From: Clostridiaceae bacterium | Lineage (GTDB): Bacteria > Bacillota > Clostridia > Oscillospirales > Acutalibacteraceae | Assembly: GCA_016288315.1 (NCBI GenBank) | Contig: JAEEYU010000056.1 | Location: 1 to 62,369 of the forward strand | DNA length: 62,369 bases | Reading direction: 5' to 3' | Part shown: piece after piece, positions 50,589 to 59,425 of the stretch | Numbering within the stretch: the first letter of the stretch is position 1 | Layout of the letters: every line of letters starts with the position of its first letter | Position numbers and translations under genes: made by a program | The notes under the pieces: model-generated | Told to the model about the DNA's origin: nothing | Databases searched by the model: none | Seen by the model: the letters and a program-made list of their open reading frames with translations, nothing else

Positions 50589-51491
50589 TCAGTTGTTTTC
50601 CTTTATCTGCCTTGCTATTTCGCTTATTTTTGCAAGGCGGTGATTGACGCCCGAGCGTGAGATAGGAACGCTTAGCATTTTGCCGAGTTCCGTCAGACTT
50701 ATTTCGGGGTTGTCGAGTCGCAGACGGGCTATTTCACGAAGATTCTCGGGCAGGCTGCTCAAGCCCTTCGTTTTTTCGATCAGACGGATATCGTCCGCCT
50801 GCCTGTTTGCCGCATTGATTGTTTTATTGAGATTGGACATCTCAAAATTCACCCTGCGGTTGACGCGGTTTTTGACATCCTTTTCCATTTTTATTCCCAT
50901 AAGGAAAAGTGATGACTCGGTAGCGCCCATAAAAGTAAGAAGATCCTCTATGCTCTCGCTCTCTTTGAAATATACAATATGGTAGCCCTTTCGCATAACA
51001 TATTTGGGATTGAACCCGCATTCGCCGAGAAACGCAATCAGATCGCTGCAGAGCTTTTTATGTGAGACGACAAATTCAAGATGGTAGTTTTTGCTGGGGT
51101 CGGTTACGGTTCCGCAGGAGATGAAAACTCCCCTGAGAAATGCGCTCTGGCAGCATTCATCCTGAATATTTGCGCGGTTTATGCGCAGGGTAATCTCTTT
51201 GTCAGAGTGCCCGAATTTGTTGAGAACCTCCCTGCGTGCCGCAGGAGTTTTTACATAATAGCTGTATTTTTTTTGTTCGTTTTGCGAGTCACAAACGGGA
51301 GTGACGCCGCACACTGTTGAGAGAGTTGAAATATAGAGTGATGAAACATCTTCGTTTTCGGTTGTTACGGAAACATCAAATGAGGAAAAATGCGCAAAAA
51401 GAACAAGCCCGTATGCCTGTGCGTGAGTGCAGCAGGATGACAGGACTTCAAACGAGGCGAGTTCTTTTTTTACCGATGATGAAAATGACAT
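50589..51491 (-). CDS. whiA: WhiA, sporulation/cell-division regulator
   Basis: 300 residues. An N-terminal LAGLIDADG-type homing-endonuclease fold without catalytic residues (SSVKKELASFEVLSSCC start, then CQSAFLRGVFISCGTV near 113) is joined to a C-terminal helix-turn-helix (NPEISLTELGKMLSVPISRSGVNHRLAKI near 265). WhiA is a conserved DNA-binding protein in Gram-positive bacteria affecting cell division and chromosome segregation. The gap from murB is 4 bases. In many Firmicutes rapZ and yvcK come just before whiA; here they do not. Confidence 0.95.
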   Translation of the reverse strand: MSFSSSVKKELASFEVLSSCCTHAQAYGLVLFAHFSSFDVSVTTENEDVSSLYISTLSTVCGVTPVCDSQNEQKKYSYYVKTPAARREVLNKFGHSDKEITLRINRANIQDECCQSAFLRGVFISCGTVTDPSKNYHLEFVVSHKKLCSDLIAFLGECGFNPKYVMRKGYHIVYFKESESIEDLLTFMGATESSLFLMGIKMEKDVKNRVNRRVNFEMSNLNKTINAANRQADDIRLIEKTKGLSSLPENLREIARLRLDNPEISLTELGKMLSVPISRSGVNHRLAKISEIARQIKENN

Positions 51492-51495
51492 TGTT

Positions 51496-52398
51496 TTAAC
51501 CTATAAATCTTATTTCGGGCTCAAGACTGTAACCCGTATTTTTAAAGACGGTTTCTTTGACATATTCAACAAGCGAGAGCACATCCTTTGCGGTTGCTCC
51601 GCCTTTGTTGATTACAAAACCTGCATGTTTTTCGCTGACCTGCGCTCCGCCGACGGAGAAGCCCTTAAGACCGCACTGTTCAATGAGCGCACCGGCATAA
51701 TTGCCCTGAGGACGTTTGAATGTGCTGCCTGCCGAAGGGAAATCAAGCGGCTGTTTTGCCTTGCGTCGCGAGAGCAGGTCATCCATTTTAGCTTTTATCT
51801 CATTTTTGTCTGCAGGTGTGAGAGAGGCACAGACGGAAGTTATTACATATTCATTGTCTGAATAAACACTGTGACGGTAGCCGAGGTCGAGCTCGTTTTT
51901 ATCAAACCCGCCCGTATTGCCGTTTTTGTCGATATGAGTTGTGCCGACGATTACATCCTTCATCTCTCCTCCGTATGCGCCTGCGTTCATAAAAACCGCT
52001 CCGCCGGCACTGCCGGGTATTCCGTAGGCAAATTCAAGACCGGAGAGAGAGTTTTCAAGAGCAAAGGAGCAAAGTCGGATAAGCGGAGTCCCCGAAAGGC
52101 AGGTAACGTTGCCGCCGTCGCAGGTAATGCCTTCAAGGGATGATGTGAGAATAACCGCAGAGTCAATGCCGCTGTCGGATACAAGGATATTGCTCCCCTT
52201 GCCTATGACGCAGTATTGCGTTCCGGTTTCAAGACAGAATCTTATAAAGCTCTGCAGTTTATTTACAGAGTCGGGAATTGCAAGAAAGGAAGCGGGGCCG
52301 CCTATTCGAAACGTTGTGAGTTCACTCATCGGAGCGTCAAGGCGGCAGCCGCAGTTTATTTCTTTGCAGAAGGATTCAAGTTTTGCAGTGTCAAGCAT
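51496..52398 (-). CDS. murB: UDP-N-acetylenolpyruvoylglucosamine reductase MurB
   Basis: 300 residues, FAD-dependent. It makes UDP-N-acetylmuramate for peptidoglycan. The FAD site shows in YCVIGKGSNILVSDSG near 58, and GIPGSAGGAVFMNAGAYGGEM near 126 is diagnostic. The catalytic Ser is in FPSAGSTFKRP near 223 and the C-terminal Glu in LEPEIRFIG. The lack of the Tyr loop makes it type II. It overlaps the glucokinase stop by one base. Confidence 0.95.
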   Translation of the reverse strand: MLDTAKLESFCKEINCGCRLDAPMSELTTFRIGGPASFLAIPDSVNKLQSFIRFCLETGTQYCVIGKGSNILVSDSGIDSAVILTSSLEGITCDGGNVTCLSGTPLIRLCSFALENSLSGLEFAYGIPGSAGGAVFMNAGAYGGEMKDVIVGTTHIDKNGNTGGFDKNELDLGYRHSVYSDNEYVITSVCASLTPADKNEIKAKMDDLLSRRKAKQPLDFPSAGSTFKRPQGNYAGALIEQCGLKGFSVGGAQVSEKHAGFVINKGGATAKDVLSLVEYVKETVFKNTGYSLEPEIRFIG

Positions 52399-53348
52399 TA
52401 TTCGTCGAGAAGGGCGGCGCCGTAAATGCCGGCATCGTTGCCGAGTTCCGCAGAAACAATGGCGGTCTGCTTTTTTGCGTGGATGCTGTATCTGCCTCTG
52501 TTGACGTATTTGCGAACGGGAACAAGAAGGGTTTCGCCTTCGTGACCGATTCCGCCGCCGACGCAGATAATTTCGGGCTGAAGAGCATTGATGATGTTTA
52601 CAATGCCTTCGGAGAGATAATAAATGTAATTTGCAACAACCTTTTCCGCCGTGGGGTCGCCTCTGCGCATGGCGTCAAACGATGTTCTGCCGTTTACTTT
52701 GTTGACATCGCCGTCAACTATCTCCCACATAATGCTGTTCTGGTCGTGGCGCATTGCGTCTTTTGTCTGGGCGATGAGGGCTGTTGCGGAAGCATATCTC
52801 TCCCAGCAGCCGCGTCTGCCGCAGTTGCACTGCTCGCCGTCAACGCAGATAACCATATGACCGAGTTCGCCTGCGGCATAGTTGATTCCGCTGACGATTT
52901 TGCCGTCAAGAATAATACCGCTGCCGACACCCGTGCCGAGTGTAATGGCCACAAAGTTTTTAACGCCCTTGCCGCAGCCGGCAACAGCTTCGCCGAGAGC
53001 GGCGCAGTTTGCGTCGTTGTCAAGATAAACGGTTTTGCCGTCAAGTCTTGCTTCCAGCATCTCCTTTGCGGGGACCTGGTCGAAATCAAGGTTGTTTGCA
53101 AATTCAATATATCCGTTTGATTTGTTTACGGAACCGGGTGTTCCTATGCCGACTGAAACAACATCATCAAGAGTGATGCCCGCATCTTCAACTGCCATTC
53201 TGACAGCGGCGGCAATATCATCCATAATAAACTCAGCCGCCCTGGGGCAGTTCGTTTTCTTTTTGCCTCTGCCGACTATCTGCAGATTCTCATCAACTAC
53301 GCCTACGGCAATATTTGTTCCGCCGAGGTCAACACCTACTCTATACAT
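52398..53348 (-). CDS. glk: ROK family glucokinase
   Basis: 316 residues. The ATP loop is VGVDLGGTNIAVGVVDE (4-20). The active-site Asp is in LDNDANCAALGEA near 107, and the ROK zinc motif is CNCGRRGCWERYAS near 175. It phosphorylates glucose to glucose 6-phosphate. GGAGG precedes the ATG. It lies between hprK and murB, a position not usual for this gene, and links sugar phosphorylation with HPr kinase control (inference). Confidence 0.92.
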   Translation of the reverse strand: MYRVGVDLGGTNIAVGVVDENLQIVGRGKKKTNCPRAAEFIMDDIAAAVRMAVEDAGITLDDVVSVGIGTPGSVNKSNGYIEFANNLDFDQVPAKEMLEARLDGKTVYLDNDANCAALGEAVAGCGKGVKNFVAITLGTGVGSGIILDGKIVSGINYAAGELGHMVICVDGEQCNCGRRGCWERYASATALIAQTKDAMRHDQNSIMWEIVDGDVNKVNGRTSFDAMRRGDPTAEKVVANYIYYLSEGIVNIINALQPEIICVGGGIGHEGETLLVPVRKYVNRGRYSIHAKKQTAIVSAELGNDAGIYGAALLDE

Positions 53349-53377
53349 TTTTCTACCTCCAAAAATAATATTATTTA

Positions 53378-54346
53378 TTACTGATAGTCTTCCCAGACTT
53401 CGATTTTCTGGCTTTCGGGGATGATATCATCATTGAGACCGAGCTGATGAATAAGCTCCTGTGCGGCATCATAGCCCATCTTCTTTTGCCTGTTGTTCAT
53501 GGCTGCGGCTTCGATGATGATTGAAAGGTTCCTGCCGGGTTTTACGGGAACTACATAAATCGGAATTTCAACGCCGAGGATTGTCGTGTAATTGTCAACA
53601 AGGCCGAGCCGTTCATAGACCTTGTTTTTCTCCCACTGAACGAGCTGAATGACCATATCTATTTTTTCGGTCATCTTGATTGCGCCCATACCGAAGATTC
53701 TTCTTGCATCAACAATACCGACGCCGTGAAGCTCAATAAAGTGCCTGATATTGTCAGGGGCGGAGCCGACGACCGTTTTTCTTGAAACACGCCTTATTTC
53801 AACGGCATCATCCGCTATAAGGCGGTGACCTCTTTTCATAAGCTCGAGCGCGCACTCGCTTTTGCCTATGCCGCTGTCGCCGAGAATAAGAACACCTTCG
53901 CCGCTGACTTCAACGAGAACGCCGTGACGGGTGATTCTGGGGGCAAGCTCAACGCTGAGAAATGAAATTGTTGCCGCCATAATCGATGAGGTTGAATCGT
54001 CGGTTGAAAGAAGAGAGACCTGATATTTCTTTGCAAGGTCGCAGAGCTCCTGCGTTATCTCCTGCCCGTGAGAAACAATCGCCGTTGAAGGTCTTGCGGA
54101 AAAGAACCTTTCAAGCGCCATGTGACCTTCTTTTTCAGGAAGACCGGCGACATAGCCGAGCTCGGCAAGCCCGAGGAACTGGATTCTGTCGGGCATAAAG
54201 AAGCCGCTGTAGCCCGCAAGAATAAGACCTGGGCGCTGAACATCCTTTGAGGTCAGATAAATATCGGACGGCTCTGCCGGAGCGTAAACAATATTGAGTG
54301 AAAGGTTTTTGACGAATTTCTCCAATGATACGGAATAGCGTTCCAT
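53378..54346 (-). CDS. hprK: HPr kinase/phosphorylase
   Basis: 322 residues, normal for HprK. It phosphorylates HPr on Ser46 in response to fructose 1,6-bisphosphate and reverses this when phosphate is high, the central switch of catabolite repression in Firmicutes. The N domain (1-130) precedes Walker A in LILGDSGIGKSECALELMKRGH near 154, the catalytic ADDAVEIRR near 178 and the signature EIPIYVVPVKPGRNLSIIIEAAAMN near 267. AAAAGGAG sets the ATG at 54346. An ATP-binding ATG-proximal extension from 54364 is rejected. Confidence 0.95.
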   Translation of the reverse strand: MERYSVSLEKFVKNLSLNIVYAPAEPSDIYLTSKDVQRPGLILAGYSGFFMPDRIQFLGLAELGYVAGLPEKEGHMALERFFSARPSTAIVSHGQEITQELCDLAKKYQVSLLSTDDSTSSIMAATISFLSVELAPRITRHGVLVEVSGEGVLILGDSGIGKSECALELMKRGHRLIADDAVEIRRVSRKTVVGSAPDNIRHFIELHGVGIVDARRIFGMGAIKMTEKIDMVIQLVQWEKNKVYERLGLVDNYTTILGVEIPIYVVPVKPGRNLSIIIEAAAMNNRQKKMGYDAAQELIHQLGLNDDIIPESQKIEVWEDYQ

Positions 54347-54378
54347 AACTGACTCCTTTTGCAAAAATAATTGTCAGA

Positions 54379-56325
54379 TCAAAGCAGCTTGACAGGGAAC
54401 AGCCAGATATCTCCTTTGCCGAGAATCATTGAGAATAATCTGCTGATAAACATACAAATCTTCAGAAGCATCGGTTTTATTGTATATCTGAGCGTCGGGC
54501 TGTCGTAGCTGTCGGAGAGCAGTTTTGCGCTGAACATCGCTTTATAAAGCGCCTGCTCTTTTGCGTCGGTTTCGCTCTGAGTCCACACGCGGCTTTCAAG
54601 GAGCTTTTCGCAGTCTTCATAGGCGGCCGTAACCTCATTGCGCTTTTGTTCGGAGAGAGAGCTGAGGTCGGACTTTCTGTAATCTTCCATAAGGCGTTTT
54701 ACGGTTGAAAGGTCGCGGTATTCATTGAACTGCGGATAGCCGCCGTTGTTCTGCCTTGCGTCGGTGATATCTTTATCTGTAACAATCTGAACGCACATTT
54801 CGATAATATCGGTTACGCTCGACTGAAGTTTTAAGTGGCTCTGGTTTCTGACAAACCAGGTTCTGTCGGGCAGTGCGCAGGTGCCGGCATCGACGATTCC
54901 GTCGGGGCTGAGGTAAGATTTATCTTTTGCGGGTTTATAGCTGTCACCGAGAACCTCGCCGACATTTGCAAAAGTTGCGCCTGCCGATGTTGACTGCGCC
55001 TGAATAATGTTGTCGGAGCTGAGATTGTAGTGCCTGACGAGGGCGGGCATTTCGAGATTATAGCCGCAGATGACAAATATATCCACACCCTGCTGTGTCA
55101 GGGACTGCATTGTCCGGGCGGCGGAAAGCTGGATATTATAGTATTCATCCGTCAATTCTTTAAGAGCGGAATGTTCGGAATCGGAAATATATTTTTCCGA
55201 GAGTTCAGGGTAAGCCCCGCTCGGAACAAGAGCCCACATTGACTGGCAGTTGCGCATAAGCTTTGCGAGAACTTCATCAATTCCGCGCGAAAGAACATCG
55301 GCCAGGAAGTCGTTGAACAGTTCGGACGGAATTGCCTTTGCAACGACATTGCCGAGATAGGCGAGAGACATATATTCTTCAGCTGCGAGCGAAACAATGT
55401 TGGGAATAAGTTTGTTGTAAAGGACTTCATCATTGTCAAGAGTTGACGCGCCGTCCATAAGATCGGCAAGAAGATATGAGCCGTCAATCGCCGCAGCGGC
55501 GAAAACCACTCTGTCGAGGTCGTCGGGGTTTGCATACTTTGAGAGGAAGACATTGCCGATAGTGCCGCCGAGACTGATGAACACTATGCTGACCTTGTCA
55601 TGACCCGTCTGGGTTTTGACCATTTCGATATATTCGCTTAGGCCTTTTGCGGAATCCAGAATATTGCCGAATGAGCTGTAGGAATAATAATAGGCGTGGT
55701 CGTAGCCGTATTTGTCGCAGAAGGATGAAATATCAACCTGGCGTTTTATGAAATCCAGCTCGTGCTCATATTTGGTTGTGGGCAGAGCGTTGCCGTTGTC
55801 ATCCGTGCTGTAGCCCTTTGCGTAATTGTATGATTTTTCGGGCTTTGTGGCACATTCTTCAAGCGAATACCAGTATTCGTCAACCGCTACGTCATTTACT
55901 CTTGAGCCGTCGGGGTTGAAGTAGTGGCTCGAAAAGCTTTCATCGAGAATGCCGATGACAATATCAAGAAGCGCCTGCCTGTCGTGTTTGAGAACGCAGA
56001 GAAGGATGTCGCCGATTGCAGCTTTGAATTTTGCCTTCATAACCTCTGTGTCAAACATAAACTGCATATCCATCCCCTCGACTATGGGGAAGCCGTCGCT
56101 TGTCATAAGGTCTTTGCCGTTTTCATCCTGAACATAGACCTGAGACTGCATAATACCGGGCACGATGATAAGCGGGCTTGTTCCGCATTCGCCGTTGCAG
56201 GTTGTTTTGACTTCGGAATCCCATTCGTGGGCGTGCTCAGCCGTATTTTCGGCATTAACCGAAAGGAGAGTGCCGAGCATAATCACGAGAGCCAGAGCGA
56301 GACAGGAAAGTCTTTTGAAATTCAT
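54379..56325 (-). CDS. Secreted LCAT-like alpha/beta hydrolase with C-terminal hydrophobic tail
   Basis: 648 residues. A signal peptide covers about 1-25 (ends SVNA). The hydrolase core opens with PLIIVPGIMQSQVY near 51, the oxyanion strand. The nucleophile elbow is IVFISLGGTIGN with Ser251; the usual Gly or Ala two before the Ser is Phe. The His is likely in NQSHLKLQ near 505. The C-terminal helical region (about 530-600) and a final hydrophobic stretch (PMLLKICMFISRLFSMIL) follow. It is a paralog of 57899-59377, with shared blocks SMWALVP / SLWALCLP and YLSPDGIVD / RVSPDNICD. Substrate unknown; a lipid acyl ester is possible. Confidence 0.75.
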   Translation of the reverse strand: MNFKRLSCLALALVIMLGTLLSVNAENTAEHAHEWDSEVKTTCNGECGTSPLIIVPGIMQSQVYVQDENGKDLMTSDGFPIVEGMDMQFMFDTEVMKAKFKAAIGDILLCVLKHDRQALLDIVIGILDESFSSHYFNPDGSRVNDVAVDEYWYSLEECATKPEKSYNYAKGYSTDDNGNALPTTKYEHELDFIKRQVDISSFCDKYGYDHAYYYSYSSFGNILDSAKGLSEYIEMVKTQTGHDKVSIVFISLGGTIGNVFLSKYANPDDLDRVVFAAAAIDGSYLLADLMDGASTLDNDEVLYNKLIPNIVSLAAEEYMSLAYLGNVVAKAIPSELFNDFLADVLSRGIDEVLAKLMRNCQSMWALVPSGAYPELSEKYISDSEHSALKELTDEYYNIQLSAARTMQSLTQQGVDIFVICGYNLEMPALVRHYNLSSDNIIQAQSTSAGATFANVGEVLGDSYKPAKDKSYLSPDGIVDAGTCALPDRTWFVRNQSHLKLQSSVTDIIEMCVQIVTDKDITDARQNNGGYPQFNEYRDLSTVKRLMEDYRKSDLSSLSEQKRNEVTAAYEDCEKLLESRVWTQSETDAKEQALYKAMFSAKLLSDSYDSPTLRYTIKPMLLKICMFISRLFSMILGKGDIWLFPVKLL

Positions 56326-56355
56326 TGCAAACATCCTCTCATTATAATTAATATT

Positions 56356-56384
56356 ACAATATCATATTTATTTTTTTTATTCAA
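56356..56384 (-). promoter_or_regulatory. Promoter of the LCAT-like hydrolase gene
   Basis: On the minus strand TTGAAT (56384-56379), 17-base spacer ending in TATGA, TATTGT (56361-56356). Confidence 0.55.
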
Positions 56385-56461
56385 TAAAAGATTTAATATT
56401 TCTCCAACATTTTTCACAAAAATTTGTAACTATTTGTAATTATAATGTTGCCTCTTTGCTG

Positions 56462-56490
56462 TTGACATTTGCAATTTCAGATAATAAAAT
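56462..56490 (+). promoter_or_regulatory. Promoter of the SGNH-DUF4358 operon
   Basis: TTGACA (56462-56467), 17-base spacer, TAAAAT (56485-56490). Confidence 0.7.
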
Positions 56491-56541
56491 TATGAATTAC
56501 TGAGTGGAAATTACAACTTAATATTACGGGTGTTCAAAAAA

Positions 56542-57330
56542 ATGAAAATGAAGCTTTTTATCGGCGCTTTAGCCGTTTGCGCACTTGTGCCTGCCGCAGG
56601 ATGCAGCATAAATTCCGACGTTACCGTCAAGGCAGAAAACACCGGCGTTGTTCAGACAACGCGCATGGAACAGACCACCCTTCAGAAAAGCACGAGCGAG
56701 GAGAATACGTTTGTAAACGAAACCGTCTCCGAAACAACCTCGCGCAGGTTTTTGCGCCTTGCAAACGGCGCTTACCCCTGTTTTGACAACGCGCTTTTTC
56801 TCGGCAGTTCAAGGGTTGAGACACTTGCAGAATACGGTCTTGCGCCCAATGCAGACAATTTTGCAAAGGTAGGTCTGAACATCAGAACAGTTTATGACAG
56901 TTCAATAATAGATAATCTTGGCTACGACTCATACAGCAAAATCATTCTGGTTTTCGGCGACAATGAGTGCGGGTGGCCTTCTCTTAATGTTTTTGAGAAC
57001 GAATACACAGACCTCATAAATGATCTGGCAAAGAAGGAGCCGAACGCAAAAATCTACATTCAGAGCGTTCTGCCGATTTCAAAAAAAGCAAATGAAGACG
57101 AGGGCAACATAAAGGACGGCTACACAAGAGAAAACATTGAAAAAATCAATCAGGCAATAAAAAATGTTGCCGACAGAACAGATTCCGTATATATCCCCGC
57201 CCCCGAGGAATTCACGGCAGACGACGGGTATATGCCCGACGATGCCGCTTCGGACGGTGTTCATTTCGGCAAAAAATACTGCCTTATCTGGCTCGACTAT
57301 CTTGCAAAAACGATGGAGGGTCAGGAATGA
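56542..57330 (+). CDS. SGNH-hydrolase-like lipoprotein
   Basis: 262 residues. Lipobox PAAGC near residue 21, then a Thr/Ser/Glu-rich stalk to about 65. The SGNH blocks can be placed: LFLGSSRVETL near 86 (GDS written as GSS), LVFGDNECGW near 137 and the catalytic Asp-His pair in SDGVHFGKKY near 243. It should be an extracellular membrane-bound esterase or acyltransferase. The start is uncertain: a GTG at 56530 and an ATG at 56542 are both in frame, and only a weak GGGTG is present. Its stop overlaps the next lipoprotein ATG by 4 bases. Confidence 0.78.
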   Translation: MKMKLFIGALAVCALVPAAGCSINSDVTVKAENTGVVQTTRMEQTTLQKSTSEENTFVNETVSETTSRRFLRLANGAYPCFDNALFLGSSRVETLAEYGLAPNADNFAKVGLNIRTVYDSSIIDNLGYDSYSKIILVFGDNECGWPSLNVFENEYTDLINDLAKKEPNAKIYIQSVLPISKKANEDEGNIKDGYTRENIEKINQAIKNVADRTDSVYIPAPEEFTADDGYMPDDAASDGVHFGKKYCLIWLDYLAKTMEGQE

Positions 57331-57794
57331 AAAAGACAACAGCGGTATTGCTTGCAGTTCTGACTGCATTTTTGTTCTGCTCGTGCGGCAACAATCAGCC
57401 GAAGGATATTGATATTATTGCTCTTGGCGGATATGTAAAAAACAATGTAGCTTTCAGTGAAGAAATTGAAGAGGTTGATTCTTCTGTTGCGCTGACGAAT
57501 TTCGGGCTTGATGAGGCGGAATTTGAAGCGGTTGAATACGCCACATCCTCGGCGGTTGCAGAGGTTTTTGCGGCATTCAAAGGCATAAGCGCAGAAGATA
57601 CGGCTGTTATTACGGAAGCTGTTCAGAACAGAATTGACTACCTCAGAGAGAGCTATTCATCATACGGACCGCAGGAGGTTCCGAAAATCGAAAGCGCCGT
57701 TGTTATTACGCAGGGAAACTGTGTGATTTTCTGCATAAGCGCCGACAATTCGCAGGCAAAAGCTCTTATTGAAAAGTATATCAGTCAGCAATAA
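57327..57794 (+). CDS. DUF4358 family lipoprotein
   Basis: 155 residues. The lipobox FCSC is near residue 19. The rest matches the DUF4358 pattern I know from clostridia: short beta-alpha domain (VALTNFGLDEAEFEAVEYATSSAVAEVFAAF near 55-85), then IESAVVITQGNCVIFCISAD near 120. The family is unknown in function. From memory, members often sit downstream of SGNH-type genes with an MBOAT acyltransferase; here the SGNH gene is next door and the MBOAT gene is absent. Start overlaps the SGNH stop (ATGA). Confidence 0.75.
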   Translation: MKKTTAVLLAVLTAFLFCSCGNNQPKDIDIIALGGYVKNNVAFSEEIEEVDSSVALTNFGLDEAEFEAVEYATSSAVAEVFAAFKGISAEDTAVITEAVQNRIDYLRESYSSYGPQEVPKIESAVVITQGNCVIFCISADNSQAKALIEKYISQQ

Positions 57795-57798
57795 ATAC

Positions 57799-57824
57799 AT
57801 CCCACCATTACGGTGGGATTTTTA
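57799..57824 (+). terminator. Terminator of the SGNH-DUF4358 operon
   Basis: ATCCCACC (57799-57806) with GGTGGGAT (57812-57819), then five T. Confidence 0.88.
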
Positions 57825-57834
57825 TTTTAAATAT

Positions 57835-57862
57835 TTGAATTATTTAAAATATGTGTTATAAT
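57835..57862 (+). promoter_or_regulatory. Promoter of the second LCAT-like hydrolase gene
   Basis: TTGAAT (57835-57840), 16-base spacer ending in TGT, TATAAT (57857-57862). Confidence 0.65.
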
Positions 57863-57898
57863 TCCGTTAAACAATAATTTTGTGTCAGGAGAGTATTT

Positions 57899-59377
57899 AT
57901 GAAAAGACTCATCAGTTTTATTCTCACACTAACACTGCTTTTCGGAATGATTGCCCTGCCCGCATCTGCGGTTAAAGCAGACAGGACGGAAATCAAGACG
58001 GAAGCAGCCGGAGCTGAATACGACGGATATCCTTTTATTCTTGTCAGAGGTATGGAGATAAGTCTTTTAACCTACAAGCTCGGCACAGATGAAGAGAGAT
58101 TTGCATTTCCGGGAATAAATGCCGGTGAACTGATTTTCACGCTGCTCAAGGCAATTGCAAACGGCGTTGTGCATTGGAATATTGATTATTTTACCGAAGA
58201 TGTTCTTGCCTATGTTGACAAGCTGCTCGGTCTTCTCGCCTGCAACAAGGACGGCACGTCGAAATATGATGTATCTGTTCAGGAGTATCCTCTCGCACTG
58301 AGCAATTACCCCGATTTTGTAAAGCAGCTGCCCGACGACAATGAGTGGGGAATACTAAAAACCGCCTGCGAAAAATACGGCAGCCAAAATGTATATTATT
58401 ATATGTATGACTGGCGGCTTGACCCGTTTATGCACGCTGATAAAATAAACAAAATGGTTAAACGTGCGCTCAGCGACACGGGTAAGGACAAGGTCAACAT
58501 CGTATGCGCAAGCATGGGCGGAATCATGACGGAGAGCTACCTTTACAAATACGGTCATGAGGATGTCAACAGAGTTGTTTTTCTCTCCTCCACATTCTGC
58601 GGAACCTATGTAACGACCGACCTGTTTGCGGGCAAGGCGGTAATTGAGCCCGATGCGCTTTACAATTTTGTTTACCAGAAGTTAGGCGGCAGCAACGCCG
58701 TTCTCGGTCTGCTTTACAGAGGGCTTGACAAAATCGGCACATTTGAAAGAATTGCGAACCTCGGCAACAAGCTGATTGCAAAGCTCAAGGACAAGGTTTA
58801 TGATGAATTTCTTTCTCCCGTTTTCGGCACAATGCCTTCACTCTGGGCGCTCTGCCTGCCCGACGGATATGACGAGGATATTGAGTTCATGTTCGGCGGA
58901 AAAGAAGAGGAATACGCCGAAATTATTGCGCTGAGCAAAGAATACCAGGAAATGGCGAAAGCGAGAAGCGAATTCCTGCAGGAGGACGACGACTTCTTCT
59001 TCGAGGTAGTGGCAAGCTACGGTATAGCAAACATTCCCGTATATCTCAGAGGCGGAGAGAACGGAGACGGAACTCTCGAAAGCGGACCGATGCTCGGCTT
59101 TGCAAAGGTTGCGCGCATAGGTCAGACGCTCGGCAACGGCTACAAGGGCGAAAGAGTATCGCCCGACAATATCTGCGACCTTTCGGATGTTCTCTACCCC
59201 GAAACCACGTGGGCAATAAGCGGCTCGCCTCACGTTGCCTGCAGCTACGGGACGGATTATTCGGACTTTGTTTTCTGGCTGCTGAGCTGTGAAGGAAGAG
59301 TTACGGTTGACACCAACCCGAAATATCCGCAGTTTATGAAATCTTCTGAAAAACTTGAGCTTGAATTATACAAGTGA
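57899..59377 (+). CDS. Secreted LCAT-like alpha/beta hydrolase
   Basis: 492 residues. A signal peptide covers about 1-24 (ends PASA). YPFILVRGMEIS near 44 is the first core strand. YMYDWRLDPFMHAD near 169 is an LCAT-like hallmark, and the nucleophile elbow is VNIVCASMGGIM with Ser205. The candidate Asp is in the ENGDGTL to SPDNICDL region and the His in SGSPHVACSYG near 442. It is a paralog of 54379-56325 but lacks the C-terminal hydrophobic tail, so it may be released. GGAGAG precedes the ATG. The N-terminal core insert (about 60-120) has no counterpart I know. Confidence 0.78.
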   Translation: MKRLISFILTLTLLFGMIALPASAVKADRTEIKTEAAGAEYDGYPFILVRGMEISLLTYKLGTDEERFAFPGINAGELIFTLLKAIANGVVHWNIDYFTEDVLAYVDKLLGLLACNKDGTSKYDVSVQEYPLALSNYPDFVKQLPDDNEWGILKTACEKYGSQNVYYYMYDWRLDPFMHADKINKMVKRALSDTGKDKVNIVCASMGGIMTESYLYKYGHEDVNRVVFLSSTFCGTYVTTDLFAGKAVIEPDALYNFVYQKLGGSNAVLGLLYRGLDKIGTFERIANLGNKLIAKLKDKVYDEFLSPVFGTMPSLWALCLPDGYDEDIEFMFGGKEEEYAEIIALSKEYQEMAKARSEFLQEDDDFFFEVVASYGIANIPVYLRGGENGDGTLESGPMLGFAKVARIGQTLGNGYKGERVSPDNICDLSDVLYPETTWAISGSPHVACSYGTDYSDFVFWLLSCEGRVTVDTNPKYPQFMKSSEKLELELYK

Positions 59378-59401
59378 TTTTAACAATGTGCGGCAATAAA
59401 T

Positions 59402-59425
59402 CACTTGAAAAAGTGTTTTGCTTTT
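59402..59425 (+). terminator. Weak terminator hairpin overlapping the tRNA promoter
   Basis: CACTT (59402-59406), GAAA loop and AAGTG (59411-59415), then T-rich sequence. Only five pairs. The -35 box TTGAAA of the tRNA gene lies inside it. Confidence 0.4.

Noticed and set aside
52383-53120. A 245-codon open frame on the plus strand opposite the glucokinase gene
   Set aside because: It is antisense to a clear ROK kinase, has no ribosome site or recognisable domain, and arises from the codon pattern of the real gene.
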